Positions 34,359 through 43,162 of a DNA stretch of 64,000 nucleotides are shown here, piece after piece. Under the pieces are notes generated by a model. The model was not told the DNA's origin, did not search any database, and worked only from the letters and a program-made list of their open reading frames with translations. The stretch comes from Candidatus Anaerostipes excrementavium (GTDB lineage: Bacteria > Bacillota > Clostridia > Lachnospirales > Lachnospiraceae). A program made the position numbers and the translations under genes. The stretch spans positions 1 through 64,000 of the forward strand of contig DXEM01000004.1 of assembly GCA_019114985.1 (NCBI GenBank), read 5' to 3'. The first letter of the stretch is position 1, and each line of letters starts with the position of its first letter.

Positions 34359-36152
34359 CTATGATAACGAAGGAATTAGTTTTGCTAAAACTGTCTCTGT
34401 AATTTTTGCTGCCTGTGAGCCAGAAGCATGACTTTTTCCTTGAATATTGGCCGCAAAATAATAAGTATGGCCGGAAACTTCCACATATCCCACGAACCAT
34501 CCGCTGGTGTTTTTTCCTTCTTCCATGATTGTACCGGTTTTGCCGTAAAGTGCGGTCTGACCGGAAGCCGAGAGAGCAAGACTTTGTTTCACCGCATAAA
34601 GATTCTTCTCATGAAAACCGAAATCATTATGATACAAAGCAATCATCAGATTCACCTGTTCCATCGGCGAAATCTTTAATTCTCCGTCAAGCCAGTAAGA
34701 AGAAAGATCGGTTCCAATGGATTGATTTCCGTAATGAATTTTCTTCAGATAAGTTTGAAGTTTGCTTCGCCCGATATGAGCATCCAAATCTTGAAAATAC
34801 CAGTTCACAGAGGATTCCATCGCTGTCTGTAAGGTCTGATCCTGTTCCCATTCTTCAAATGGATAGGAAGTCCCGTTCCAGGCGATATGGGAGTTCTCTG
34901 GTGTTATGATTCCGGATTCCAAAGCAAAAAGAGCGTCGTAGATTTTGTAAGTAGAAGCCGGAGAAATTCGTTGATGGGCCTTCTCTTCCTGATAAATTTT
35001 CCACTGATCCTTTTGCTCATCATAAAGAACAAAACTGCCTTCATAACCTTTCATTTCTTTGGAAAGATCCAGCGATTCGGAATCTATATTGGATTCTGAA
35101 TCATAATCCATATCGTTATCTTCGGATGCGGAAATAGATAAAAGAGGCGTACATCCGACGAAAACAAGAAAGACGAAAGAATATATCAAAAATCCGAACA
35201 ATTTCTTTTGGTTTGTTGTTGATTCAAAAGCAGCAATATTGATAATTCTTCTTTTTAATTGTTTTACTGGGCTTCCGATTCCGGCAGCAAAGGAAAACAT
35301 GGAAAGATTCTGTGCAAATTGAATCAGAGTGTTCCCGTAGCTCTTTCGTTCTTCTGAAGTCAAAAGTCGGAGAACCACAGAATCACAAGCGATTTCGCGG
35401 TCGCAGCGAATCTCGCGCAGCGCAAACCAAACCAGGGGATGGAACCAATAGAAGATCCTGGCAAGATTGAAAAACAAATGATAAAAGTGATCACGCTGGC
35501 TGCAGTGGGCTAACTCATGAAGCAGCATAAAACGAAGATCTTGTTTCGAACCATCGGAAATCAACCGAATCGGAAAATAAATTTTAGGCTGAAAGATTCC
35601 GGCGCATATGGGAGATTTTAAAAAAGCAGTACTGTAAAAAGGAATCTTCTTTTTTATCGAAAGCTCCCTGCAGCAGGAATGGAAAATTTCTAAAACTTGT
35701 TGGTTTTGAACCGGCATAGCAGATGCCTGCAGACGCCGAAACAGCAGCCAGGAACGAACAGCGGCAATTAGCATAATAAATACTCCCGCCACCCAAACCA
35801 CGAGAAATAAATCTTCAAAAGAAAAGCTTCCGGATGGACTGGAAGAAACTGCAAAATCTTTTATTTTTTCTGTTGACAAAGAGATTGTCCGAGAAGCCGT
35901 ATTTGAACGAAAAAGAGTATTTGCAGATGCATTTGGTCCCAAAGAGGCATGAAATGGCAAAGCCTGAAGTCGTATTGTGAAATTGGCCGAAAAAAATGGA
36001 AATGCCAAAATAACAAAAAATAAAGACCACAGGGCATATTGGATGCCTGCAGATAATTTCTTGTGAAAAATCCGTTTTATGATCAAAAGAAGGCCGGTAA
36101 AGGGAATCAGTACCAGACTGCAGACGATCAAGCGTAAAAGAAACGATGACAC
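34359..36152 (-). CDS. blaR1: BlaR1/MecR1-type beta-lactam sensor-transducer
   Basis: GTG at 36152 with AAAGGAGG upstream gives 597 residues. N-terminal membrane helices surround an M56 metalloprotease domain with HELAH (His212-His216). After another membrane helix (about 318-335) comes an extracellular class D beta-lactamase-like sensor with Ser400-Thr-Tyr-Lys403, an SVNWYF motif and YGKTG. Acylation by a beta-lactam activates the protease and leads to loss of BlaI. It starts 1 bp after the repressor gene. No beta-lactamase or mecA-like target is adjacent. Confidence 0.9.
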   Translation of the reverse strand: MSSFLLRLIVCSLVLIPFTGLLLIIKRIFHKKLSAGIQYALWSLFFVILAFPFFSANFTIRLQALPFHASLGPNASANTLFRSNTASRTISLSTEKIKDFAVSSSPSGSFSFEDLFLVVWVAGVFIMLIAAVRSWLLFRRLQASAMPVQNQQVLEIFHSCCRELSIKKKIPFYSTAFLKSPICAGIFQPKIYFPIRLISDGSKQDLRFMLLHELAHCSQRDHFYHLFFNLARIFYWFHPLVWFALREIRCDREIACDSVVLRLLTSEERKSYGNTLIQFAQNLSMFSFAAGIGSPVKQLKRRIINIAAFESTTNQKKLFGFLIYSFVFLVFVGCTPLLSISASEDNDMDYDSESNIDSESLDLSKEMKGYEGSFVLYDEQKDQWKIYQEEKAHQRISPASTYKIYDALFALESGIITPENSHIAWNGTSYPFEEWEQDQTLQTAMESSVNWYFQDLDAHIGRSKLQTYLKKIHYGNQSIGTDLSSYWLDGELKISPMEQVNLMIALYHNDFGFHEKNLYAVKQSLALSASGQTALYGKTGTIMEEGKNTSGWFVGYVEVSGHTYYFAANIQGKSHASGSQAAKITETVLAKLIPSLS

Positions 36153-36153
36153 T

Positions 36154-36528
36154 TTATTTTCCTCCTTTTGCAAGCAGATCACGTAAGGTATCGATATCGG
36201 AATCAGTCAGTTGGTCGTTATCGAGATAGGAAGAAACAAGAGCCGTAAGATCCCCATGGAAATATCGATGAAGAAACGAGCGGCTTTTTTGTTCCAGATA
36301 TTCGTTCTCGCCAATCAAAGGAGAATATACAAAAACTCTGCCGTTTTTCTGATAAGTCAGAGCATTTTTATTGACCAGACGTTTTAACATGGTCTGAATC
36401 GTTTTTGGGCTCCAATCGGTTCGCTGGGTCAGGTCATCTGTCACTTCTGTGGTACTGACAGGCGCCTTCTGCCATATGATTTTCATGACTTCAAATTCAG
36501 CTTCGGAAATCTGTGGCAATTTTTTCAT
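36154..36528 (-). CDS. blaI: BlaI/MecI-family repressor
   Basis: A 124-residue winged-helix protein: ISEAEFEVMKIIWQKAPVST, then WSPKTIQTMLKRLVNK for the recognition helix, and a C-terminal dimerisation helix with DIDTLRDLLAKGG. It binds TACA-TGTA operators as a dimer and is inactivated when BlaR1 senses beta-lactams. It is the first gene of the pair and autoregulation is expected through the operator upstream. Confidence 0.92.
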   Translation of the reverse strand: MKKLPQISEAEFEVMKIIWQKAPVSTTEVTDDLTQRTDWSPKTIQTMLKRLVNKNALTYQKNGRVFVYSPLIGENEYLEQKSRSFLHRYFHGDLTALVSSYLDNDQLTDSDIDTLRDLLAKGGK

Positions 36529-36545
36529 ATTCTTCCTCCAAATCT

Positions 36546-36559
36546 TACAAATGTAGTAA
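36546..36559 (-). promoter_or_regulatory. BlaI/MecI-type operator
   Basis: TACAAATGTA at 36546-36555, read on the minus strand within ACTACATTTGTAAG, matches the TACAnnTGTA dyad of bla/mec operators and lies about 20 bp upstream of the repressor start. Confidence 0.7.
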
Positions 36560-36674
36560 AAATATTATAACAAGGGAACAAAGGAGAGTCAATTCATATC
36601 ATTTAACCGATCGAAGTAATTTGCCTGCCGGAGAAAATATCTGATATTTTTTGCTGCGATATAGGTATCTGCTT

Positions 36675-36702
36675 TTGTTTCAGGATGAAAAGATGCTATA
36701 AT
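36675..36702 (+). promoter_or_regulatory. Promoter of the HAD hydrolase gene
   Basis: TTGTTT at 36675-36680 and TATAAT at 36697-36702, spacing 16. Confidence 0.45.
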
Positions 36703-36756
36703 GAGAATGATCAAAAACCAGAGCTGTTAAAATAATAATCAGAAAGGATTGCAGAG

Positions 36757-37527
36757 ATGATTCGAGGAGCTTTTTTTGATATCGATGGAACCCTGCTCCC
36801 GGAAACAGAACCGAGAGTTCCGCAAAGTACAAAGGAAGCAATTTTACGATTAAAGGAACAGGGGATCCTTGTTTTCGCGGCAACCGGGAGACATCTGTTG
36901 GAAATAAACGATCTGCCGCTTAGCGATATTCCATTTGATGGTTATGTGCTGCTGAACGGTCAGCTTTGTTTGGATGGAAGCCATCAGGTACTTTACGACA
37001 ATGAGATTAAGGGATCAGACAAAGAAGAAATGCTTCAAATCTTTCGGAGAAAAGATTTGCCGGTTATGATCATTGAAAAAGACCGGATGTACATCAATAC
37101 AGTGAATGAAATGGTAGAAAAAGCGCAGTTTGAGATTCATACGCCGGTTCCGGAGGTCGAAGAGTACAAAGGAGAGAAGATCTATCAATTTGTTGTGTAT
37201 GCCAATGGAGAAGTCATTGGTTCGCTAAAAGAGAAACTCCCTCATTGCAAGATCACCTATTGGAATTCCAACGCCGTGGATGTGATCGCCAAGGATGGAG
37301 GGAAAATGAATGGAATCTGTCAGATGCTGCGATATTATCATTTGACAAGCGAGGAAATCATTGCCTTTGGAGATGGAGAAAATGACCGCGATATGCTTTC
37401 TTATGCCGGGATTGGTGTAGCGATGGGAAATGCAGGGCATTCCTTGAAACAAATCGCGGATTATGTGACAGGATCAGCCGACAAAGATGGGATAAGAGAT
37501 GCTCTTAGGCACTTTGGTCTTTTGTGA
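36757..37527 (+). CDS. Cof-type HAD-family hydrolase
   Basis: A 256-residue phosphatase-like protein. Motif I is FFDIDGTLL (Asp8, Asp10), motif II TGRH, motif III lysine in AKDGGKMNGI, and motif IV FGDGENDRDML. The large cap between motifs II and III marks the Cof/type IIB class, which hydrolyses sugar phosphates or similar small phosphomonoesters. The substrate is not predictable. It is a single gene with its own promoter. Confidence 0.88.
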   Translation: MIRGAFFDIDGTLLPETEPRVPQSTKEAILRLKEQGILVFAATGRHLLEINDLPLSDIPFDGYVLLNGQLCLDGSHQVLYDNEIKGSDKEEMLQIFRRKDLPVMIIEKDRMYINTVNEMVEKAQFEIHTPVPEVEEYKGEKIYQFVVYANGEVIGSLKEKLPHCKITYWNSNAVDVIAKDGGKMNGICQMLRYYHLTSEEIIAFGDGENDRDMLSYAGIGVAMGNAGHSLKQIADYVTGSADKDGIRDALRHFGLL

Positions 37528-37528
37528 T

Positions 37529-37771
37529 TTATTTGTCTTTTAGCGCTTCCAGACATTGAAGCAGTTCCAGATCGTTTTTATTCATTTTCATTTTACAGAC
37601 ATATTCTTTGCCTTCCGGAGAGGTGACATAGATTTTCACTATGCTACCGTCTTGGAGGGCTTTTTCTTTTAAAACTGTTTTCAGGAAAAGATGAAATTTT
37701 GGATGATCTGTACGAAATGTTTTCAGGGAAGTTTTTAATTTTGTGAGCCCTTTGATTTGCTGAAAATTCAT
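37529..37771 (-). CDS. Small conserved hypothetical protein
   Basis: An 80-residue Lys-rich protein with ATG at 37771 and AAAGGAG upstream. The C-terminal half (DGSIVKIYVTSPEGKEYVCKMKM) looks like a small beta-rich fold. It ends 1 bp from the convergent HAD gene. The function is unknown; it is kept because of its ribosome binding site and coding-like composition. Confidence 0.6.
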   Translation of the reverse strand: MNFQQIKGLTKLKTSLKTFRTDHPKFHLFLKTVLKEKALQDGSIVKIYVTSPEGKEYVCKMKMNKNDLELLQCLEALKDK

Positions 37772-37868
37772 TGAAAACTCCTTTCTTTAGTTAGTATTTT
37801 CTAACTTAATCATAGCAAATTCTTTGGGAAGCGTCAAACGGAAGAAGGAAGAAAACTTCTTCTTATTT

Positions 37869-37897
37869 TTGCGGCAGTTTTTAAAATCTGCTACAAT
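37869..37897 (+). promoter_or_regulatory. Promoter of the MBL-fold gene
   Basis: TTGCGG at 37869-37874 and TACAAT at 37892-37897, spacing 17. Confidence 0.45.
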
Positions 37898-37918
37898 GAA
37901 AAAAAGGAGGCTGCTATC

Positions 37919-38737
37919 ATGAAAATAGTGAATTTAATGGAAGATACATGTGGGAATCCGGCTTGTCTCTATGAACATGGTTTTTCCCTGTATATTGAAA
38001 CATCCAAGCATAAACTGCTGGCGGATACCGGGGCATCGAAAAAAACAATAGAAAATGCCAAGAGGCTGGGAATTGATTTAAAGGAAATTGATATTGTCAT
38101 CATTAGCCATGGACATTATGATCACGGAGGCGGCATCATGGCATTTGTTCAGGAAAATCCTCATGCGAAAATTTATATTCGTGAAAACGCCTTTGGAAGA
38201 TTCTATCATCGGAAGCAGGACGGGTTTCATGATATCGGATTGGATCCGGCAATTGAACATCTGCCGCAGATCATGAAAGTGGAAGGAAATTTGATCATTG
38301 ATGAGGAATTGTCACTGTTTACCAATGTGGCTGGAAGACGGCTCTGGCCAAATGGAAACAAGGAACTATACAGCGAAGAGATGAAACATGTATTTCCTGA
38401 TTCTTTTTCCCACGAACAATATTTAGTTATAGAAGAGGGGGAAAAGAGGATTTTGATATCCGGCTGTGCTCATAATGGGATTTTAAATATTTTGGATGCG
38501 TACAAAATATGTTATGGGGGAGTCCCTGATATGGTAATCAGTGGTTTTCATATGATGAAAAAACAAGGATATTCCATGGAAGATCTGGAAACAATCGATC
38601 AGATCGCCTGCGAGCTGAAAAAACTTCCCTGTCATTTTTTTACCGGACATTGTACCGGAGAAGTTCCATTTGAGAGAATGCAGGCGATCATGGGGGAACA
38701 GATTGAATATGTGCGGTGCGGTCAGCAAATTATTTGA
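37919..38737 (+). CDS. MBL-fold metallohydrolase
   Basis: A 272-residue protein with the metallo-beta-lactamase signature SHGHYDHGGG near residues 61-70, further candidate metal ligands in SGCAHNGI (about 179-186) and GHCTGE near the C-terminus. The C-terminal TGHCTGE and overall layout resemble the MBL proteins annotated as 7,8-dihydropterin-6-yl-methyl-aminobenzene phosphate synthase-like in anaerobes. The actual substrate is unknown. The gene stands alone. Confidence 0.82.
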   Translation: MKIVNLMEDTCGNPACLYEHGFSLYIETSKHKLLADTGASKKTIENAKRLGIDLKEIDIVIISHGHYDHGGGIMAFVQENPHAKIYIRENAFGRFYHRKQDGFHDIGLDPAIEHLPQIMKVEGNLIIDEELSLFTNVAGRRLWPNGNKELYSEEMKHVFPDSFSHEQYLVIEEGEKRILISGCAHNGILNILDAYKICYGGVPDMVISGFHMMKKQGYSMEDLETIDQIACELKKLPCHFFTGHCTGEVPFERMQAIMGEQIEYVRCGQQII

Positions 38738-38760
38738 GGAAAAACAGCCGGCCTTTTTGG

Positions 38761-39537
38761 TTATGTACACAAATTTTTATGACGGAATACCAACAGAGCA
38801 GTAATCATATGGATCATCAAAAGGATGATGACGACGCCGATTGCCCATATATAATCAGAAAGGGCGGTTTCCCCTGTCAATAGACCGGATGATTTTAAAA
38901 GATAGCTAGGAACATATTTCTGAATTGTTCCAATCATACCCAAGCAATAAGAAATTGCAAATTCGGCAGCGCAGAATAAACAGACGGATAAGTAGGAAGA
39001 AAAATATGCAGAAGCTAAGATCAGGACAAAGATCACCCAAAGACCTGCCAGAAAAAGGCAGCCCCAATATGAGAAAAGATGGGAAAGGATCTGATTTCCC
39101 CAAAAATACGCATTATATCCAAAGGTGATCAAGACGCACAGCCAGTATCCGATGATCCAGATCGTAAGCACCATAATGAGTTTTATCATCAGAATTTTCC
39201 ATTTTTTCATGCCTCTTGTAACAATAGGAATCAAGGTGCCTTTCTGATATTCAGCGGTTAAAATATTACTCATTAGAAGCAGGAATAAAATAAGAAAGAG
39301 AGAATAATTTTTATCAAATTGGGTCCATGAGGTCATAGCATTGACCTTTACTTGGCCTAGAGTAATTCCTAATTCCTGAAAGCTTCCCGAAAAGTTTTCC
39401 AGCATCCATGGGGTCAGTTTTGCTATTGCCGGATTTGTGATGCCAAAAAGAATACATAGAACCAATATCATCCAGAGTTTTCCGCTTCGAATAAATTCCA
39501 TCCATTCTTTCCTTAAAAATGCAATCCATTGAATCAT
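38761..39537 (-). CDS. ABC-2 type transporter permease
   Basis: A 258-residue membrane protein with about six helices (FRKEWMEFIRSGKLWMILVL at the start, SNILTAEYQKGTLIPIVTRGMKKW in the cytoplasmic loop). It overlaps the ATPase gene upstream by 4 bp, so the two form one ABC system. Its ABC-2 permease type is found in export of peptides, antibiotics or lipids; the substrate is unknown. Confidence 0.85.
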   Translation of the reverse strand: MIQWIAFLRKEWMEFIRSGKLWMILVLCILFGITNPAIAKLTPWMLENFSGSFQELGITLGQVKVNAMTSWTQFDKNYSLFLILFLLLMSNILTAEYQKGTLIPIVTRGMKKWKILMIKLIMVLTIWIIGYWLCVLITFGYNAYFWGNQILSHLFSYWGCLFLAGLWVIFVLILASAYFSSYLSVCLFCAAEFAISYCLGMIGTIQKYVPSYLLKSSGLLTGETALSDYIWAIGVVIILLMIHMITALLVFRHKNLCT

Positions 39538-40451
39538 GATGACTTACCTCCGTTTCCTATCGTTTCAAAAAATAAATCTTCCAGAGAATATTCCATTCTC
39601 TCGATTTTTTCTACAGCGATTTGCTGGCGGACCAGGGATTCCATAAGAAGCAAAATATAAGTTTCGTCTTTTTGAGAAAATAAAAGACTATGGCTTCCGG
39701 TAGGTTTTCCGCCGGGAAATTCAGACTGGAATTTCGTAAGATCTTCCGGAGTGCGAAACCATACTTCCAAATCCGCTTCTTTTTGCAGTGATTTCATTTC
39801 TTCTCTTGTTTTTAAAAATTGAATTTCTCCTTGATGCAGCAGCGCTGTATGGTCACAGATCCGTTCTACATCGGATAAAATATGTGTGGAGAACAATACT
39901 GTCGTATGTTCTTTGATTGTCATTAAAATATCGAGGATTTCTTTTCGGCCTACAGGATCCAGCGCAGAAGTAGGTTCATCACAAATGAGAAGTTTGGGAT
40001 GATTTAGCAGTGCCTGAACAATTCCCAGCCGCTGTTTCATGCCTCTGGAAAATCCTTTGATTTTTTGACGGTCGGGCAGAAGCTGAACCATATCCAAGTA
40101 AGACTCGATCCGTTTTGTGAGGATATCTTTTGGAATTTGGCTGATTTGACCGCATAAGGTAAGATACTCCCGGGGAGTCATAAAATCATAAAATTGGGGA
40201 ACATCCGGCAGATATCCAATATATGCGTTTCCTTTGCTGCTGCCAAAAGAAACAGGATCACCGCACACAAAGATTTCCCCTTGATCGATCGGGATCAATC
40301 CGCAAATCATTTGCATGGTCGTTGTTTTTCCGGAGCCGTTTTTTCCAATAAAACCAAAGATCACATGTTCCGGTACGCAAAAGTTTAAATCGTTTAATAC
40401 CTTTTTAGAGCCAAAAGATTTTGATACATGGGAAAGTTCCAGCACGTTCAT
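39534..40451 (-). CDS. ABC transporter ATP-binding protein
   Basis: ATG at 40451 follows GGAGGAG and gives 305 residues; the longer frame overlaps the upstream gene. Walker A GKNGSGKTTTMQ, signature segment FSRGMKQRLG, Walker B LLICDEPTSALDP and the H-loop STHILSD are all present. A C-terminal extension of about 90 residues is typical of CcmA/NatA-type exporters. It pairs with the permease and is preceded by a PLDc_N protein and an XRE regulator in one operon. Confidence 0.92.
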   Translation of the reverse strand: MNVLELSHVSKSFGSKKVLNDLNFCVPEHVIFGFIGKNGSGKTTTMQMICGLIPIDQGEIFVCGDPVSFGSSKGNAYIGYLPDVPQFYDFMTPREYLTLCGQISQIPKDILTKRIESYLDMVQLLPDRQKIKGFSRGMKQRLGIVQALLNHPKLLICDEPTSALDPVGRKEILDILMTIKEHTTVLFSTHILSDVERICDHTALLHQGEIQFLKTREEMKSLQKEADLEVWFRTPEDLTKFQSEFPGGKPTGSHSLLFSQKDETYILLLMESLVRQQIAVEKIERMEYSLEDLFFETIGNGGKSS

Positions 40452-40654
40452 TAGGTCTCCTCCTTTCCAAACAGGAAATATAAGACAGGGCCGATCAGCT
40501 GCATTCCGACGATTGTAATGATCAGCCACATAGCTCTCGTTCCATGCCGATAATGATCATGCGTTAGAATATGGCGCAGGGTGATAACGAGCAGGAGCAA
40601 CTCCACGATGACCAAAGGGATTAAAAAAGGAATCCATTCTCTTATTTCGTTCAT
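40451..40654 (-). CDS. PLDc_N-domain small membrane protein
   Basis: A 67-residue protein with two membrane helices (about 8-27 and 42-60), HDHYRHGTRAMW between them and a final GPVLYFLFGKEE, which is the PLDc_N (phospholipase D N-terminal-like) signature. Such proteins often accompany ABC exporters in Firmicutes. Its start overlaps the regulator gene's end (ATGA), and its last base is the first base of the ATPase start codon. Confidence 0.8.
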   Translation of the reverse strand: MNEIREWIPFLIPLVIVELLLLVITLRHILTHDHYRHGTRAMWLIITIVGMQLIGPVLYFLFGKEET

Positions 40655-41778
40655 AAATTACCTCCAATGAATGACATGATTTTTTTCAGTTCCTGATATT
40701 TCGGTTCTGTTTCCAGGGATTGCAATAGAGGATTGTGGAAAATGCTCATGCCGCTTTCGAAAATGACTTTTTTGTTTCTAGGCGCCGCGGATCCGAGATC
40801 AGCGGATTCGAACCATGGCTCCAATGCGGTGAAATAAGCATCGCCATGAAGGAGATTCTGATCGTCTTTTAAAAGCAGTTTCATATAGCGCACATACTGA
40901 TCCAACATCTGCAATGCTTCCCTTTTCTTCTCATGGAGAGCGTAAAAAACAGCACATTGTATTTTAAAAGAAATTACAGAACTTGGATGTAGTTCATCTA
41001 AATGGTAAATTCGGATGAGTTCCTCCATTCGGGCAATCGTTTCTTCACATATGGACACATCTTTTAAGTGGAGCGATAAGTATTTTGTCGAAATTGACAT
41101 GAAATTTAGAAGGTAGGTGAACATACGAATTTGTGAGAAAGAGTTCGCCTTATCCAATTCTCCCATGTTACAGTAAGCGTCAATCAAAACAGCGTCAGAC
41201 TGTGAGCCAAGACTATAAGGATTTTGAAGTTCTTCTAAGATTTCAATCGTTTTTTTCGGTGTTCCCAGAAACAAATAGAGATAGGACTTTAATGACAAAG
41301 CATCATTTCTCAGTCCCATATCTTTGCTGTTTTCCACAATATGAGAACATAAGTCTACGGCGTCTGTCAGGACCTTTTTTTGCTTACTGTCTATGTCTGC
41401 CAGCATAAAATGATTGGTCCATAATGCCGCTATCTGAAACAAGAAACGGTAGCAGGAATAATATTGTTTTACAAGTTTTTGACTTTTTTCAAGAACCACA
41501 TCAAAAGGCTGGTTTGCAAAATCATCAGCTAAATCATGATAGATTTTTCGGCTTTCTTCTTTGGAAAGCTGTGCATTGTATCCTAAAAGTTCATCAATGG
41601 AAATATCAAACAAAGCAGATAATTTAGGTAAGATCATAAGATCTGGAAGACTTTGTTTGTTTTCCCATTTAGATACAGAAGCTTTTGTAACGCCGATGAA
41701 ATTTGCCAATTGTTCCTGCGTGAGATTTCTTTCTTGGCGCAGGCGGATCAGGTTTTTTGAAAAATTTAAAAAATCCAT
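40651..41778 (-). CDS. XRE-family transcriptional regulator with helical sensor domain
   Basis: A 375-residue protein. Residues 1-60 form a Cro/CI helix-turn-helix (LTQEQLANFIGVTKASVSKWE). The remaining 300 residues are helical and TPR-like, as in Rgg/PlcR-type or related regulators that bind peptides. It heads the operon with the PLDc_N and ABC genes, suggesting control by an extracellular or internal signal such as a peptide or antimicrobial. Confidence 0.82.
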   Translation of the reverse strand: MDFLNFSKNLIRLRQERNLTQEQLANFIGVTKASVSKWENKQSLPDLMILPKLSALFDISIDELLGYNAQLSKEESRKIYHDLADDFANQPFDVVLEKSQKLVKQYYSCYRFLFQIAALWTNHFMLADIDSKQKKVLTDAVDLCSHIVENSKDMGLRNDALSLKSYLYLFLGTPKKTIEILEELQNPYSLGSQSDAVLIDAYCNMGELDKANSFSQIRMFTYLLNFMSISTKYLSLHLKDVSICEETIARMEELIRIYHLDELHPSSVISFKIQCAVFYALHEKKREALQMLDQYVRYMKLLLKDDQNLLHGDAYFTALEPWFESADLGSAAPRNKKVIFESGMSIFHNPLLQSLETEPKYQELKKIMSFIGGNL

Positions 41779-41960
41779 AGTACATCATCTCCTTTTTCTG
41801 TATTATAGCCCGACCACATATCCAAAACAATCGAAGGAAACGATACTTTTCAATTCCAAAATCAACAAATAGGAAACCTAGTATATGCTGAATTGACTAA
41901 AAAATCAGTTTTTTAAGAAAAAACATTAGAAATAATCGGAGTTTTTTGTTAAAATAAGGA

Positions 41961-42001
41961 TATAATGAAAATAGAAAGAAAATAGAAAGAAAATACAAAG
42001 A
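41961..42001 (+). repeat. Short tandem repeat in the carD leader
   Basis: After a TATAAT at 41961-41966, an AATAGAAAGA-type unit of about 10 bp is repeated roughly three times up to 42001, just before the ribosome binding site of the CarD gene. It could vary in copy number by slippage. No good -35 is visible at the right spacing. Confidence 0.5.
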
Positions 42002-42015
42002 AAGGAAGGAATGGA

Positions 42016-42537
42016 ATGTTTAGAAAAGGTGACTACATTGTTTATGGAAGCACTGGTGTTTGTGAAGTATTGGATGTGACGACGATGCAGATGGAAGGGA
42101 TTCCGGATGACAAGCTATATTATGTTCTCCGGCCATATCAAAAAAAAGAAAGCGAGATCTTTACTCCGGTGGATAATAAACGGACGGTCAAGAGAAACAT
42201 CATTTCTCCTTTGGAAGCAAAAGAACTGCTGGAGAGCATTTCTTCTTTGGAAGAATTTCAGATTCCGATCCGAAAATTCCGGGAAGACAGCTACAAAAAA
42301 TGTATTCGAAGCTGCAGCTGCAGAGATATGCTTCGGCTTGTGATAACACTGCACCATAAAAAACAAAAACGATTGGAACATGGGAAAAATTTCCCTTCAA
42401 CAGATGAGAGATATCTAAAGATTGCGGAAGATAATCTGGTACAGGAGCTTGCTTTTTCTCTGGGAGCGGAAGAGAATAGGATACGCCGTTATATTTACGA
42501 ACATATCTCTGCCAAAATCCCGGCACACAGCTGTTAG
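42016..42537 (+). CDS. CarD/CdnL-family RNA polymerase-binding regulator
   Basis: A 173-residue protein. The N-terminal RNAP-interaction domain begins FRKGDYIVYGSTGVCEVLDV and contains YYVLRPYQKKESEIFTPVDN. The C-terminal helical DNA-binding half includes a CSCRD segment. CarD-type proteins stabilise open complexes at many promoters. It is a single gene, not in the usual ispD/F neighbourhood. Confidence 0.85.
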   Translation: MFRKGDYIVYGSTGVCEVLDVTTMQMEGIPDDKLYYVLRPYQKKESEIFTPVDNKRTVKRNIISPLEAKELLESISSLEEFQIPIRKFREDSYKKCIRSCSCRDMLRLVITLHHKKQKRLEHGKNFPSTDERYLKIAEDNLVQELAFSLGAEENRIRRYIYEHISAKIPAHSC

Positions 42538-42542
42538 GTTTC

Positions 42543-42571
42543 TTGACGATAAAATGCTTTTATGTTAGACT
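42543..42571 (+). promoter_or_regulatory. Promoter of the 129-residue membrane protein gene
   Basis: TTGACG at 42543-42548 and TAGACT at 42566-42571, spacing 17. Confidence 0.45.
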
Positions 42572-42608
42572 GTGCCAAGATAGAGAAAGGTTGGAGGAAA
42601 GCATTCTT

Positions 42609-42998
42609 ATGGAAAGAAAAAATACGTTTTTAAAAGTTATGGGGCTTATTATACTGATTCAGGGAATCATACAATTATTAAGTGTTGTTCTTGCTTTTCA
42701 AATCGGAATGCAGCAAGACGTATCAACATTCCGTTTCTATATGAGTATCGGATTGACAGCCCTTTATGGAGTGATAGCAGCTGCCGGCGGATTGACCGGA
42801 TTTCGGTTCAGTACACAACAAGACGGATGTAAGCGGAGTTTTTACTATGGTTTGGGTCTGATTCTTTTGACTCTGATTACAATCGTTATCAATCTTATCC
42901 TGGGTGAATTTGAATTTGAGCAGATAGGAACTTTGTTTCTCCCGGCGATGTTTACGGTGGCGGCCGTTATGGGCGGACAGCGGCCATATGGCAAATAA
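42609..42998 (+). CDS. Small four-helix membrane protein
   Basis: ATG 42609 follows GGAGGAAAG; a longer frame to 42543 overlaps the promoter. The 129-residue protein has four hydrophobic segments (about 9-30, 43-65, 77-96 and 103-120). It contains no recognised motif and ends before a strong terminator. Function unknown. Confidence 0.65.
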   Translation: MERKNTFLKVMGLIILIQGIIQLLSVVLAFQIGMQQDVSTFRFYMSIGLTALYGVIAAAGGLTGFRFSTQQDGCKRSFYYGLGLILLTLITIVINLILGEFEFEQIGTLFLPAMFTVAAVMGGQRPYGK

Positions 42999-43013
42999 GA
43001 TGGAATCATTTAT

Positions 43014-43042
43014 CATCGGCGTTTTTAAGACGCCGATTTTTT
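43014..43042 (+). terminator. Rho-independent terminator
   Basis: ATCGGCGT and ACGCCGAT with a short loop, followed by TTTTTT. Confidence 0.8.
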
Positions 43043-43090
43043 CCTGTATGGCAGAGTTCTCTGTTCTTCGTCTTTTCCTAGGATTATGTA

Positions 43091-43119
43091 TTGTCCTTTT
43101 TTTGCCATTATGATATAAT
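43091..43119 (+). promoter_or_regulatory. Promoter of the pyrH operon
   Basis: TTGTCC at 43091-43096 and TATAAT at 43114-43119, spacing 17, about 45 bp upstream of the pyrH start. Confidence 0.6.
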
Positions 43120-43162
43120 TTCACAGAGTGATTTTGTAAAAATAAGCAAAAGAGGTAATGCA

